From: Sulfurimonas marina
GTDB lineage: Bacteria > Campylobacterota > Campylobacteria > Campylobacterales > Sulfurimonadaceae
DNA: 64,000 nt
Assembly: GCF_014905095.1 (NCBI RefSeq)
Contig: NZ_CP041165.1
Coordinates: 124,001 to 188,000 of the forward strand
Direction: 5' to 3'
Each line of letters starts with the position of its first letter. The stretch's first letter is position 1. Positions 24,991 through 32,720 of the stretch are shown here, one piece after another. The notes beneath the pieces were generated by a model, which saw nothing but the letters and a program-made list of their open reading frames with translations, searched no databases and was not told the DNA's origin. A program made the translations under genes and the position numbers.

Positions 24991-26193
24991 TTAGAGTAGA
25001 ATTACATTCACCGAAGTTCCGGCTTCGAGTTTTTTGTCCTCTTCACCAGTGATCATAAGTCCACTATTGTTAAGCATATTTGTAAGAATTGCAGAACTTC
25101 CTATTTTTTTATCTTGGAAATTCACAAAAAACTCTCCCTCTTCAATTACAACATTACAGGTAGTGAATTCAGTAAACGAGCTGCGCTTATTAAAATCTTC
25201 TTGCAGTTTTGCAGCGACAACTTCATAGGGTTTTGCTTGTCCCAGCATTTTTGCTATTAAAGGAAGTGCATAAAGAATAGCCGTTACGGTTGATGAAAAA
25301 GGAAAGCCTGGAAGAGCAAGTACAAACTTCTCTTCACGCTGTGCTACCATTACGTGGCGACCCGGTTTGATAGCTACCCCTTTAAATACAACAGAAGCAC
25401 CAAGGCGAGGAACTATATCTTTTACAAAGTCATAATCTCCGACACTTACACCGCCCGTACTTACGACAATATCTGCCGAATTGATTGCAGATTCAAATGT
25501 TTGCATCAACTGCTCTTTATCATCAGGGGCAGTTCCTATTTGGATTACCTCTGCTCCAGCTTGTTTAAAAAGTGCTTCGAGTGTATAGTTATTTGAACTT
25601 CTGATCTGTGCAGGGTTGTCGCTGTGTTCACCAAGATCTACTATTTCGCTTCCAGTTGCAACTACTGCTACTTTAGGACGAAGGGCAACTTTTACCATCA
25701 CTTGGTTCAATCCAGCTAATACGCCGATCTCAGCATATCCGATTTTTGTTCCTTTTTTGATTAGAATATCTCCGGCTTGATAACTTTCACCGATAGGACG
25801 AACAGATGAACCAATGTTTACCGGCTCATTAATGACAATTTTTCCATCTTCGTAAGTTACATTTTCAATCTGGATAAGCGTATCTGCACCTGCAGGCATT
25901 TTTGAACCTGTAAAAGTTTTAATAGATTCACCCTCTTTGATCTCACGCTGCTCATCATTTCCTGCAGGGTTGTCACCTAAAACAAGTAGCTCACCTTTTT
26001 CTAAATCAGCATGCTTTACTGCGTATCCATCCATAGAAGCGGTAGGGAATTGGGGATCGTTATATTTAGCCACGATATCTTCAGCTAATACACGATCCAG
26101 TGCATCACTTAAAGGGACTCGTTCGAACTTTGAAGTATTTACTTGAAGTAACTCAAGCATGTTTTGACTTGTTTCATACGATAATAAGTTCAA
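24991..26193 (-). CDS. moeA: Molybdopterin molybdenumtransferase MoeA
   Basis: A cytosolic 400-residue enzyme that inserts molybdate into adenylated molybdopterin. The N-terminal region carries PQFPTASMDGYAV; the MoaB/Mog-like domain (about 170-320) has VATGSEIVD, VSTGGVSVGDYD and ALPGFPFS. The C-terminal beta domain follows. Length is typical. The start codon is TTG at 26193, with an AAGGA site about 9 bases before; no better ATG lies in the first ten codons. It follows moaE after 12 bases in a moaD-moaE-moeA operon. Confidence 0.95.
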   Translation of the reverse strand: MNLLSYETSQNMLELLQVNTSKFERVPLSDALDRVLAEDIVAKYNDPQFPTASMDGYAVKHADLEKGELLVLGDNPAGNDEQREIKEGESIKTFTGSKMPAGADTLIQIENVTYEDGKIVINEPVNIGSSVRPIGESYQAGDILIKKGTKIGYAEIGVLAGLNQVMVKVALRPKVAVVATGSEIVDLGEHSDNPAQIRSSNNYTLEALFKQAGAEVIQIGTAPDDKEQLMQTFESAINSADIVVSTGGVSVGDYDFVKDIVPRLGASVVFKGVAIKPGRHVMVAQREEKFVLALPGFPFSSTVTAILYALPLIAKMLGQAKPYEVVAAKLQEDFNKRSSFTEFTTCNVVIEEGEFFVNFQDKKIGSSAILTNMLNNSGLMITGEEDKKLEAGTSVNVILL

Positions 26194-26205
26194 TATTATT
26201 TCCTT

Positions 26206-26643
26206 TTACGCTAAAAGACCGCTACCGCTGATTGCAGTCGATCTATCTTCGGCATATACTCTTTTCCCATTTATTAGGTCATATTTCCAGATAGGAGCAG
26301 AAGCTTTAAAATCCTCTACAAACTCGTCTATAAACTCTAAAGCTACACGACGTTTTGGAGAAAATACTGCTGCTATGTAAGAAGATTCATGAAGCATCAC
26401 GTCACCACGAGAGTGTGCCATTTTTATGATCGCACCTTTAGCTGCCGCTTTTTCTTCCCAAGCTTTGTACCAAGATTCGAGTATTGGCTCATACACATCA
26501 AAACTCAGACCTTCAATCCCGCTTTCATCACGTACAGTTCCCACAAAAGGGATATATGCTCCGTAATTACTTGTAGATTCATCTTCATACCATCTTTTTA
26601 GTATCTCTGGAACATTTAGCGCACCGTTATGTAGTTCTAACAA
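26206..26643 (-). CDS. moaE: Molybdopterin synthase large subunit MoaE
   Basis: The catalytic subunit that, with MoaD thiocarboxylate, turns cyclic pyranopterin monophosphate into molybdopterin. I place the start at TTG 26643, giving 145 residues beginning (M)LELHNGALNVPEILKRW, as family members do, with GGAGG 5 bases before it. An upstream ATG at 26688 would add 15 residues read from inside moaD and is less likely; GTG at 26655 is another option. Conserved blocks include FVGTVRDE, MAHSRGDVMLHESS and IWKYDLINGKRVY. The moaD stop lies 2 bases upstream. Confidence 0.9.
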   Translation of the reverse strand: MLELHNGALNVPEILKRWYEDESTSNYGAYIPFVGTVRDESGIEGLSFDVYEPILESWYKAWEEKAAAKGAIIKMAHSRGDVMLHESSYIAAVFSPKRRVALEFIDEFVEDFKASAPIWKYDLINGKRVYAEDRSTAISGSGLLA

Positions 26644-26644
26644 A

Positions 26645-26866
26645 TCAGCCTCCACACACAGGAGGTAAAAGAGATACTTTATCTCCATCTTTGAGAGGAT
26701 GTTCTAAAGATGATACAAGAGCATCGTTCACGGCAACTGCCGAGTTAGTTAACCACTCTTTTAACTCTTCATCTTTTTGTAAAATCGGTGCGAGTTCACT
26801 AAGATTTGCGATCTCTAATTCCATAGCATCTTTTTGTATTGGTCCTAAAAATTCTACTTTAACCAT
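26645..26866 (-). CDS. moaD: Molybdopterin synthase sulfur carrier MoaD
   Basis: A 73-residue ubiquitin-like sulfur carrier ending in the required Gly-Gly (LLPPVCGG). The C-terminus is adenylated by a MoeB/ThiF-type enzyme, changed to a thiocarboxylate and used by MoaE. It is first in the moaD-moaE-moeA operon. Its 5' leader of about 100 bases holds a conserved element that also occurs ahead of thiG. Confidence 0.93.
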   Translation of the reverse strand: MVKVEFLGPIQKDAMELEIANLSELAPILQKDEELKEWLTNSAVAVNDALVSSLEHPLKDGDKVSLLPPVCGG

Positions 26867-26911
26867 TCTATACCTTTTATTTCATTGGTACATATTTTGA
26901 AAGTTACTCGT

Positions 26912-26946
26912 GAGGCTCAGACCGTTAGGGAGGATTCGTCCTCTAA
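26912..26946 (-). promoter_or_regulatory. Conserved leader element, copy 1 (upstream of moaD)
   Basis: A 35-nt sequence reading TTAGAGGACGAATCCTCCCT, then AACGGTCTGAGCCTC, on the minus strand. It ends 45 bases before moaD and lies downstream of the likely -10 box, so it should be in the leader RNA. GAGGA and TCCTC can form a short hairpin with loop CGAA; the same GAGG could pair instead with the final CCTC. It matches the copy ahead of thiG in about 31 of 34 positions and in the same orientation to its gene. Function unknown; a cis-acting RNA is my leading reading. Confidence 0.55.
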
Positions 26947-26976
26947 GAGGAACTTGCAAAATATTTTATTGGCAAA

Positions 26977-26982
26977 ATTATA
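26977..26982 (-). promoter_or_regulatory. -10 box for moaD-moaE-moeA
   Basis: TATAAT on the minus strand (context TTAGATATAATTTTG) lies 110 bases before moaD. Transcription from here would place the conserved leader element about 25 bases after the start site. Confidence 0.5.
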
Positions 26983-27003
26983 TCTAAGATAAGTTAAGTG
27001 ATG

Positions 27004-27009
27004 TATAAT
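27004..27009 (+). promoter_or_regulatory. -10 box for mqnA
   Basis: TATAAT lies 25 bases before the GTG start of mqnA, divergent from the moaD promoter. A GGAG ribosome binding site lies at 27026-27029. Confidence 0.55.
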
Positions 27010-27034
27010 TTCAAAAATTAGTTTTGGAGTCTTT

Positions 27035-27688
27035 GTGCTTTTTGGAAAGATAGAATATCTCAACCTTTTACCGTTTCATATCTTTATAAAACGCTTTATA
27101 TCTTCTTCACAAATCAAGATGGGTATGGAGCATAAAAAGAATGTCCCTGCCAAGATCAATTATGCCTTTAAAAAAAGACGCGTTGATGCAGCTTTTATCT
27201 CAAGTATAGAGGCAAAAAAGTATAAAAACGTAAAACTCGGAATTATCGCAAGAAAAGATGTGAAAAGTGTATTGGTTATTCCAAGCAGAGGTGCAAAAAA
27301 AGATGCAGAATCTGCAACTTCAAATGTATTGGTAAATGTTTTGGGACTAGAAGGTGAGGTACTTATTGGTGATAAAGCACTTCGTTATGCTCTTAAAAAC
27401 GATGACTATATCGACCTTGCACAACTTTGGAACCAACGTTATAAACTCCCTTTCGTGTTTGCCGTGCTTGCATTTCACAAAGATGAAAAGATTTATAAAA
27501 AGATTGAAAAAAATTTCGGGAAATACAGAGTAAGAATTCCACAATATCTCTTAGAAAAAGCGGCAAAAGATGTTGGTATAGAAAAATCAGAAGTGTTAGA
27601 GTACTTAAAACTTATCTCTTACAATCTTGATCGAAGAGCACAAAGAGGACTGCAAAAGTTTTATAAAGAGGCAGCAAAAGTTATTTAA
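27035..27688 (+). CDS. mqnA: Chorismate dehydratase MqnA
   Basis: A cytosolic enzyme that dehydrates chorismate, first step of the futalosine route to menaquinone. The 217 residues open with a KIEYLNLLPFHIF block (MqnA/MqnD family) and contain RRVDAAFISSIEAKKY and IGDKALRYAL. The start is GTG at 27035, with GGAG 5 bases before. At 217 residues it is a little short for MqnA, which is typical in this phylum. It is divergent from moaD and overlaps the malic enzyme gene tail to tail by 8 bases. Confidence 0.85.
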   Translation: MLFGKIEYLNLLPFHIFIKRFISSSQIKMGMEHKKNVPAKINYAFKKRRVDAAFISSIEAKKYKNVKLGIIARKDVKSVLVIPSRGAKKDAESATSNVLVNVLGLEGEVLIGDKALRYALKNDDYIDLAQLWNQRYKLPFVFAVLAFHKDEKIYKKIEKNFGKYRVRIPQYLLEKAAKDVGIEKSEVLEYLKLISYNLDRRAQRGLQKFYKEAAKVI

Positions 27689-28943
27689 CTCTTGATGCTA
27701 ACTCTTTTTTATATTCATCGAGATCGAAATTTTTCATATCTGAAGCACCGCTTTCTATGGCTGCTAGGGCTACGGCGGCTGAAATTTCCACTACAAGTCT
27801 CTTATCAAAAGGGGAGGGGATAATATACTCTTTTCCGTATTGAAGTTCTCTGCCGTGAATATTGTGGAGATACTCGGGAACCTCTTTTTTAGCCAATTCT
27901 GCTAACGCTTTAGAAGCTGCAAGTTTCATTTGCGTATTGATCTCTTTTGCACGTACATCCATAGCCCCTCTAAAGATAAACGGGAACCCTAGAACATTGT
28001 TTACCTGGTTAGGGTAATCACTTCTTCCCGTAGCTACGATCGCATCTGGACGCGCAGCACGTGTCTCTTCAGGGAAGATCTCTGGAGTAGGGTTTGCCAA
28101 AGTGAAGATAATAGGATTGTTGCACATCTTTTTTACATCTTCTATGTGAAATGTACCTGGACGTGAAAGTCCGACAATTACATCAGCGTTTGTAAAGATC
28201 TCATCATGTGTCATGTAATCGTGTGTGGCAAATTCACGTTTAAAGTCATTAAGATCGCTTCTTCCTTGATGGATTAACCCTTTTGAATCAAGCATAAGTA
28301 TGTTTTGTACACCCACTTCACGGTAAAGTCTTGCACAAGAGATTGCTGCTGCTCCGGCACCGACAACTACGATCTTTAGTTTTTCAATATCTTTATTTGC
28401 AATCTCACAAGCATTTAAAATAGCTGCTGTTGAGATTACGGCCGTTCCGTGTTGGTCGTCATGCATTACGGGAATGTCAAGCTCATCAACTAAACGACGC
28501 TCTATTTCGAAACACTCGGGTGCTTTGATATCCTCTAAATTGATGCCGCCAAATGTAGGTGCAATAGCAGAGACTACAGAACAAAATCTATCGATGCTTT
28601 TAGTATCTACTTCAATATCATATGCATCAAGTCCGGAGAACTTTTTAAAAAGTACACCTTTTCCTTCCATAACAGGCTTAGAAGCAAGTGCTCCGATATC
28701 TCCAAGACCTAGAACTGCAGTACCGTTTGAGATAACTGCGACTAAATTACTTTTAGCTGTGTATTTGTATGCATTTGCAGGATCTTTTTCTATCTCTAAA
28801 CAGGGAACTGCTACACCGGGAGTGTAGGCAAGGGAGAGATCTTTTTGTGTCTCAACTGCTTTGGTTACCTCTACGGAGATTTTACCAGGTTGTGGAAACT
28901 GGTGATAATCAAGAGCTTCTTTGTCTATCTTTTTTTTACTCAT
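27681..28943 (-). CDS. NAD(P)-dependent malic enzyme
   Basis: A cytosolic enzyme of 420 residues that decarboxylates malate to pyruvate. It is the short bacterial form without the phosphotransacetylase-like extension. The catalytic Tyr is in SLAYTPGVAVP (Y40), the metal site in HDDQHGTAVI, and the dinucleotide loop in VVVGAGAAAISCARLY. It follows rarA after 30 bases on the same strand and may be read from the same transcript as kdsD, rluB and rarA. Cofactor preference cannot be settled by eye. Confidence 0.93.
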   Translation of the reverse strand: MSKKKIDKEALDYHQFPQPGKISVEVTKAVETQKDLSLAYTPGVAVPCLEIEKDPANAYKYTAKSNLVAVISNGTAVLGLGDIGALASKPVMEGKGVLFKKFSGLDAYDIEVDTKSIDRFCSVVSAIAPTFGGINLEDIKAPECFEIERRLVDELDIPVMHDDQHGTAVISTAAILNACEIANKDIEKLKIVVVGAGAAAISCARLYREVGVQNILMLDSKGLIHQGRSDLNDFKREFATHDYMTHDEIFTNADVIVGLSRPGTFHIEDVKKMCNNPIIFTLANPTPEIFPEETRAARPDAIVATGRSDYPNQVNNVLGFPFIFRGAMDVRAKEINTQMKLAASKALAELAKKEVPEYLHNIHGRELQYGKEYIIPSPFDKRLVVEISAAVALAAIESGASDMKNFDLDEYKKELASRVK

Positions 28944-28973
28944 GCGAGATCCTTGAAAAGTGTGTTTTTTTAA

Positions 28974-30155
28974 TTATACACTTTTTGTAATCGCTTCGAG
29001 CCACTCTTTCATTTTTTTCTCATATCCTATCTCTTTGAACTCTACAAATTGTTGCGGATACTCTAAGTATTGTTGAGGGACATAGCCTCCAAAATCGTGT
29101 GGATAGAGATAGTTGGCATTGTTTTGCTGAATGTTTTTGGGAATATTCATAATATTGCCGTTTTGTACACTGTTAAGTGCTTCATTGATCGCTTTATATG
29201 CAGAGTTTGATTTTGGTGAAGCACAGAGGTAGATAACCGCTTGAGCTAAAATTATACGTGCTTCGGGATAACCTATTTTACTAACAGAGGTCAAACACGA
29301 TGTTGTGAGTGTTAGTGCCTGAGGATTTGCATTGCCCACATCCTCACTGGCAAGTATCACTAGTCGTCGAGCTATAAAGTCTGCACTCTCACCTCCGTCA
29401 ATAAGACGTGCAAGATAATAGATAGCAGCATCGGCATCACTTCCACGGATCGATTTAATGAGGGCTGAGGCAAGATCATAGTGTACACCTGCCTCAGAGC
29501 TCCCAGCTTGAAGCGCATTTGGACGAAGTGAGCGGAGTGTATCGAGTGTAATAACGTTAGAGATATTTGTTGCAAACTCTAAAAGCTTTAACATCGCTCT
29601 TGCATCACCGCCTGAACTTGCAATTAGATACTCTTTTGCATCATCTACAAGTTCCAAGTCATACTTTTCTATGGCTCTTTGAAGAAGTTTAGTGAGTGCT
29701 TCATTGTTAATTGCTTTAATTTCAAAGAGCATTGAACGTGAACGGATAGCAGAAGTTAAAGAGTAAAACGGGTTTTCAGTTGAAGCTCCTATGATCAGCG
29801 CTTCGTTTCTTTCCATAATAGGTAAAAGTACCTCTTGTTGATTTTTGGAAAGACGATGCACTTCATCTATGAAAATTAGGGGCTTTTGTAAAGCATTTTT
29901 ATATTGAGCAAATATTTTTCGCAACTCTTCAAGTTTTAGTGAAGTTGCATTGAGTTCATAAAAAGGGAGATCCATCACATTTGCGATTACTCTTGAAATA
30001 GAGGTTTTCCCACATCCTGCAGGTCCGTAAAAAAAACTATGCCCTAAAGCCCCTTTTTCACAAAGCGTTCTTAAAGGGGTGCCAAGAGAGCTTAAATGCT
30101 CTTGACCTACAATCTCATCAAAGGTTTTAGGGCGTAAAAGTGATGCAAAGTCCAA
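28974..30155 (-). CDS. rarA: Replication-associated recombination protein RarA
   Basis: A cytosolic AAA+ ATPase of 393 residues acting at stalled replication forks. Walker A GPAGCGKT is at 44-51 and Walker B FIDEVHR near 95-101; the arginine-finger/sensor region and the C-terminal tetramerisation domain (SEDVGNANPQAL, YLYPHDFGGYV) follow. It appears to start at TTG (30155), 2 bases after the rluB stop; the sequence after it (DFASLLRPKTFDEIVGQEH) matches the family N-terminus, which supports this unusual start. Confidence 0.93.
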   Translation of the reverse strand: MDFASLLRPKTFDEIVGQEHLSSLGTPLRTLCEKGALGHSFFYGPAGCGKTSISRVIANVMDLPFYELNATSLKLEELRKIFAQYKNALQKPLIFIDEVHRLSKNQQEVLLPIMERNEALIIGASTENPFYSLTSAIRSRSMLFEIKAINNEALTKLLQRAIEKYDLELVDDAKEYLIASSGGDARAMLKLLEFATNISNVITLDTLRSLRPNALQAGSSEAGVHYDLASALIKSIRGSDADAAIYYLARLIDGGESADFIARRLVILASEDVGNANPQALTLTTSCLTSVSKIGYPEARIILAQAVIYLCASPKSNSAYKAINEALNSVQNGNIMNIPKNIQQNNANYLYPHDFGGYVPQQYLEYPQQFVEFKEIGYEKKMKEWLEAITKSV

Positions 30156-30157
30156 CT

Positions 30158-30943
30158 CTAGGCTCTCTCTTTTTGTTTTTTAGATTCCTCTTTTAAAAAC
30201 TTGTAAAGTGCAGAGTATTCACTTCTTGTTAAATATCTTGTTTTTCCCGTTGGGAGATTGTTGAGTTCGATCTCTGCAAAACTAAGACGTTTTAGATCAA
30301 CTACATCTGCACCGAAGTGTGCAAAAAATCTACGAAGTTCACGGTTTTTTCCCTCAGCGATTGCAACTTTTAAGATTGAGTAGTTTGGCTGGTTTTTTTG
30401 GATTTTGTACCCTAAAAACGGTTTAAATTCCATCTCTTTTATTTTAGAGTGAGAGTGTGCACCCGCACTTGCATCTTCAAGATAAAGACCGTTCATCATC
30501 GCATCTTCCATCTCTGGCGTTACTTCACCCTTGATCTTGATCTTATAGATACGCTCTAAGTCTGATTCCATTAAAGCTGTTGCGACGTGTGAAGCATCGG
30601 TAAGAAGTAGTAGCCCTTCACTAGCAAAGTCTAGACGTCCCACAGGGATAAAATGTTTGAACTCTTTGCTTAAGCTGTCATATATTGTACGACGCCCTTT
30701 TGGGTCAGACTTTGTTACAAGTTCCCCTTTTGGTTTGTTATACACAATCACTGTGTATTTGTTTTTAGGGCTTACCTGTTTACCGCTTACATAAACGATA
30801 TCACGCCCCTCTTCAACCTGCGTTGCAGGATTCATTTCGATTTCGCCGTTGATACGGACATAACCGTCTTGAATTGCACGATCAGCTTCTCTGCGTGAGT
30901 AAGTTGAATAGTGTGCTATATATTTATTTAGTCTCATTGCCAT
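30158..30943 (-). CDS. rluB: 23S rRNA pseudouridine synthase, RluB type
   Basis: A 261-residue RsuA/RluB-family enzyme that makes pseudouridine in 23S rRNA. The S4 domain (MRLNKYIAHYSTYSRREADR, about 3-50) is followed by the catalytic domain with GRLDFASEGLL, where D105 is the catalytic Asp. The start may be the first ATG or the third codon, also ATG. It overlaps kdsD by 1 base. RluE/F-like specificity cannot be excluded. Confidence 0.88.
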   Translation of the reverse strand: MAMRLNKYIAHYSTYSRREADRAIQDGYVRINGEIEMNPATQVEEGRDIVYVSGKQVSPKNKYTVIVYNKPKGELVTKSDPKGRRTIYDSLSKEFKHFIPVGRLDFASEGLLLLTDASHVATALMESDLERIYKIKIKGEVTPEMEDAMMNGLYLEDASAGAHSHSKIKEMEFKPFLGYKIQKNQPNYSILKVAIAEGKNRELRRFFAHFGADVVDLKRLSFAEIELNNLPTGKTRYLTRSEYSALYKFLKEESKKQKERA

Positions 30944-31905
30944 TAAGAGATCCCTTTTTCTATGAGTGAGTGTATGTGTAATACACCTTTGATTTTTTTG
31001 TCTTTATCTGTGACAACCAACAGTTGAATTTTTTTCTCTTCTATAAGCACTAAAGCATCACTTGCTAAGAGCTCTTCATCATCTATACTCATAGGGTTTA
31101 GTGTCGCATACTGCATAATATTGTCTTCGAGTGAAAAGTTCTCACTAAGCAGTGCTCGACGAACATCCCCGTCACTTACAAGGGCTACAAGACGATCCTC
31201 TTTATCTGCTATAAGTACCGTTCCCAAGCGCCCTTGGCTAATGCTCAGTATTGCATCTTTTACTTGTGCATCTTCACCTAAAACAGGAATATTTTGTGTC
31301 TGCATAAGATTTTTTACTTTTACAAACAGTTTTTTCCCAAGTGCACCACCCGGATGAAACGAGGCAAAGTCAGTTGTTTGAAAATTTCTTGCTTTCATCA
31401 AACACACAGCCAAAGCATCTCCGAGTGCCAGTGTAAGTGTAGTTGAACTCGTAGGAGCCGTGTTAAGCGGACATGCCTCTTTTTCAACTTCTATTTTAAT
31501 TACAAGATCGCTGTATGAGCCAAGTGTTGATTTTTCGTTTCTCGTCATACCGATTAGAGGGACATCAAACCTTTTAATGTGTGGAAGAATAGAGCTTAGC
31601 TCTTCACTCTCTCCGCTGTAACTAATAGCTAAAACTACGTCTCCAGCTCCAATCATCCCAAGATCTCCGTGCAGTGCTTCTGTCGGATGGAGAAAAAAAC
31701 TCGGAGTACCTGTAGAGGCAAAAGTTGCAGCCATCTTTGCACCGATAAGCCCGCTTTTTCCAACTCCGCTTACGATCAGCTTCCCTTTACATCCAAGGAT
31801 CATCTCAACAGCTTTATCAAATTCATCATTTATGTTTTGTGCAGCATCCAGTAATGTTTGTGCTTCAATATTTAATGTTTCTTGTGCAATAGTTTTATAA
31901 TTCAT
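30943..31905 (-). CDS. kdsD: Arabinose-5-phosphate isomerase KdsD
   Basis: A cytosolic 320-residue isomerase that makes D-arabinose 5-phosphate from ribulose 5-phosphate for Kdo and lipopolysaccharide core. The SIS domain (about 30-180) has GVGKSGLIGAKMAATFAST and HPTEALHGDLGMI; two CBS domains (about 200-320) follow. It is the first gene of a minus-strand run kdsD-rluB-rarA-malic enzyme and is divergent from the ATPase gene, with a 15-bp palindrome between. Confidence 0.9.
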   Translation of the reverse strand: MNYKTIAQETLNIEAQTLLDAAQNINDEFDKAVEMILGCKGKLIVSGVGKSGLIGAKMAATFASTGTPSFFLHPTEALHGDLGMIGAGDVVLAISYSGESEELSSILPHIKRFDVPLIGMTRNEKSTLGSYSDLVIKIEVEKEACPLNTAPTSSTTLTLALGDALAVCLMKARNFQTTDFASFHPGGALGKKLFVKVKNLMQTQNIPVLGEDAQVKDAILSISQGRLGTVLIADKEDRLVALVSDGDVRRALLSENFSLEDNIMQYATLNPMSIDDEELLASDALVLIEEKKIQLLVVTDKDKKIKGVLHIHSLIEKGIS

Positions 31906-31921
31906 ACCCTTATTATATCTC

Positions 31922-31964
31922 TTTTTATCTTCATAAGATATAATACATATTATGAAGATAAAAA
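31922..31964. repeat. 15-bp perfect inverted repeat around a promoter
   Basis: TTTTTATCTTCATAA (31922-31936) and TTATGAAGATAAAAA (31950-31964) are exact inverted copies with a 13-base centre. The centre contains the TATAAT of the rightward promoter. It lies between two divergent genes, so it is more likely an operator than a terminator. Confidence 0.6.
31939..31944 (+). promoter_or_regulatory. -10 box for the P-loop ATPase gene
   Basis: TATAAT in the centre of the palindrome, 30 bases before the ATG at 31975. It also shows that the longer reading frame starting at 31882 is unlikely, because that start lies upstream of the promoter. Confidence 0.5.
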
Positions 31965-31974
31965 AGGGGCTTTT

Positions 31975-32709
31975 ATGAGAGCTGTAATTGGGAAATACTT
32001 AGATAGTATAGACACTTTAAAATTAGAAGACAGAATCCTTTCTTACAACACTTTGATTTTAGGTGAACAAGGTTCTGGAAAAACAAATTTAGCTTGTAAA
32101 ATTAGAAATTTTATTATCGATAAAGATGTACCGACAATATATTTAGATTTTGACGATTCTCATGAAGATCAGATTGAGCTTCGTTACAAAGATGAACACT
32201 TTAACTACATTAGATTTGATGAAACAGAAGAGTTCGATAAAGCGTTTGAAGAGCTTGTATCTCAAAGAAAACATATCTATATGGCAGTAAATCCTAACTT
32301 TTTTTCAAATAAAAGAGATGTGAAGTCAAAACTAACACAAACAATCTCAAATAAAGATCTGTTAGAGCATTACTACTATTTTTTCCATGATATTGAAAAT
32401 CTAAACGGTTTCTATACAAAATTTGAGGACTTTTTACTTTATATGTTAAGTTTTACAAATTTACAAAAGTTTGGTTTTACTTTCTTGGCACAACCACACT
32501 CAACGTTTGAAAACCCGCATTTAAAACTACTTTTTACTTTCTTGTATGTTGGTAGATGTGCAAATGTAGATTATTTCAATACTTCAAATCTGAAAAATTT
32601 GAAAAAGAATAAATTTTTCTATCAATTCAGAACGGCATATCCGACACTTTTATTCAATGAGATTAAAAACTCTGTTGTTCAAATTGACGAGTATATCCCG
32701 GAAGAATAA
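31975..32709 (+). CDS. P-loop ATPase of unknown function
   Basis: A 244-residue cytosolic protein with a Walker A motif GEQGSGKT (30-37) and a YLDFDD strand near 60-65. It resembles the ATP-binding core of AAA/HerA-like proteins but is short, and I do not recognise a named family. The start at 31975 is supported by the AAAGGGG site and promoter just upstream. It is followed after 11 bases by the NAD(P)HX repair gene, so the two may be cotranscribed. Confidence 0.75.
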   Translation: MRAVIGKYLDSIDTLKLEDRILSYNTLILGEQGSGKTNLACKIRNFIIDKDVPTIYLDFDDSHEDQIELRYKDEHFNYIRFDETEEFDKAFEELVSQRKHIYMAVNPNFFSNKRDVKSKLTQTISNKDLLEHYYYFFHDIENLNGFYTKFEDFLLYMLSFTNLQKFGFTFLAQPHSTFENPHLKLLFTFLYVGRCANVDYFNTSNLKNLKKNKFFYQFRTAYPTLLFNEIKNSVVQIDEYIPEE

Positions 32710-32720
32710 GAGAAGTCTAG

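Noticed and set aside
26644-26688. Longer MoaE starting at ATG 26688
   Set aside because: The extra residues are read from inside moaD and do not look like MoaE; the family N-terminus starts at TTG 26643 behind GGAGG.
31882-31974. N-terminal extension of the P-loop ATPase
   Set aside because: The upstream start precedes the promoter TATAAT and runs through the palindrome; ATG 31975 has a ribosome binding site.
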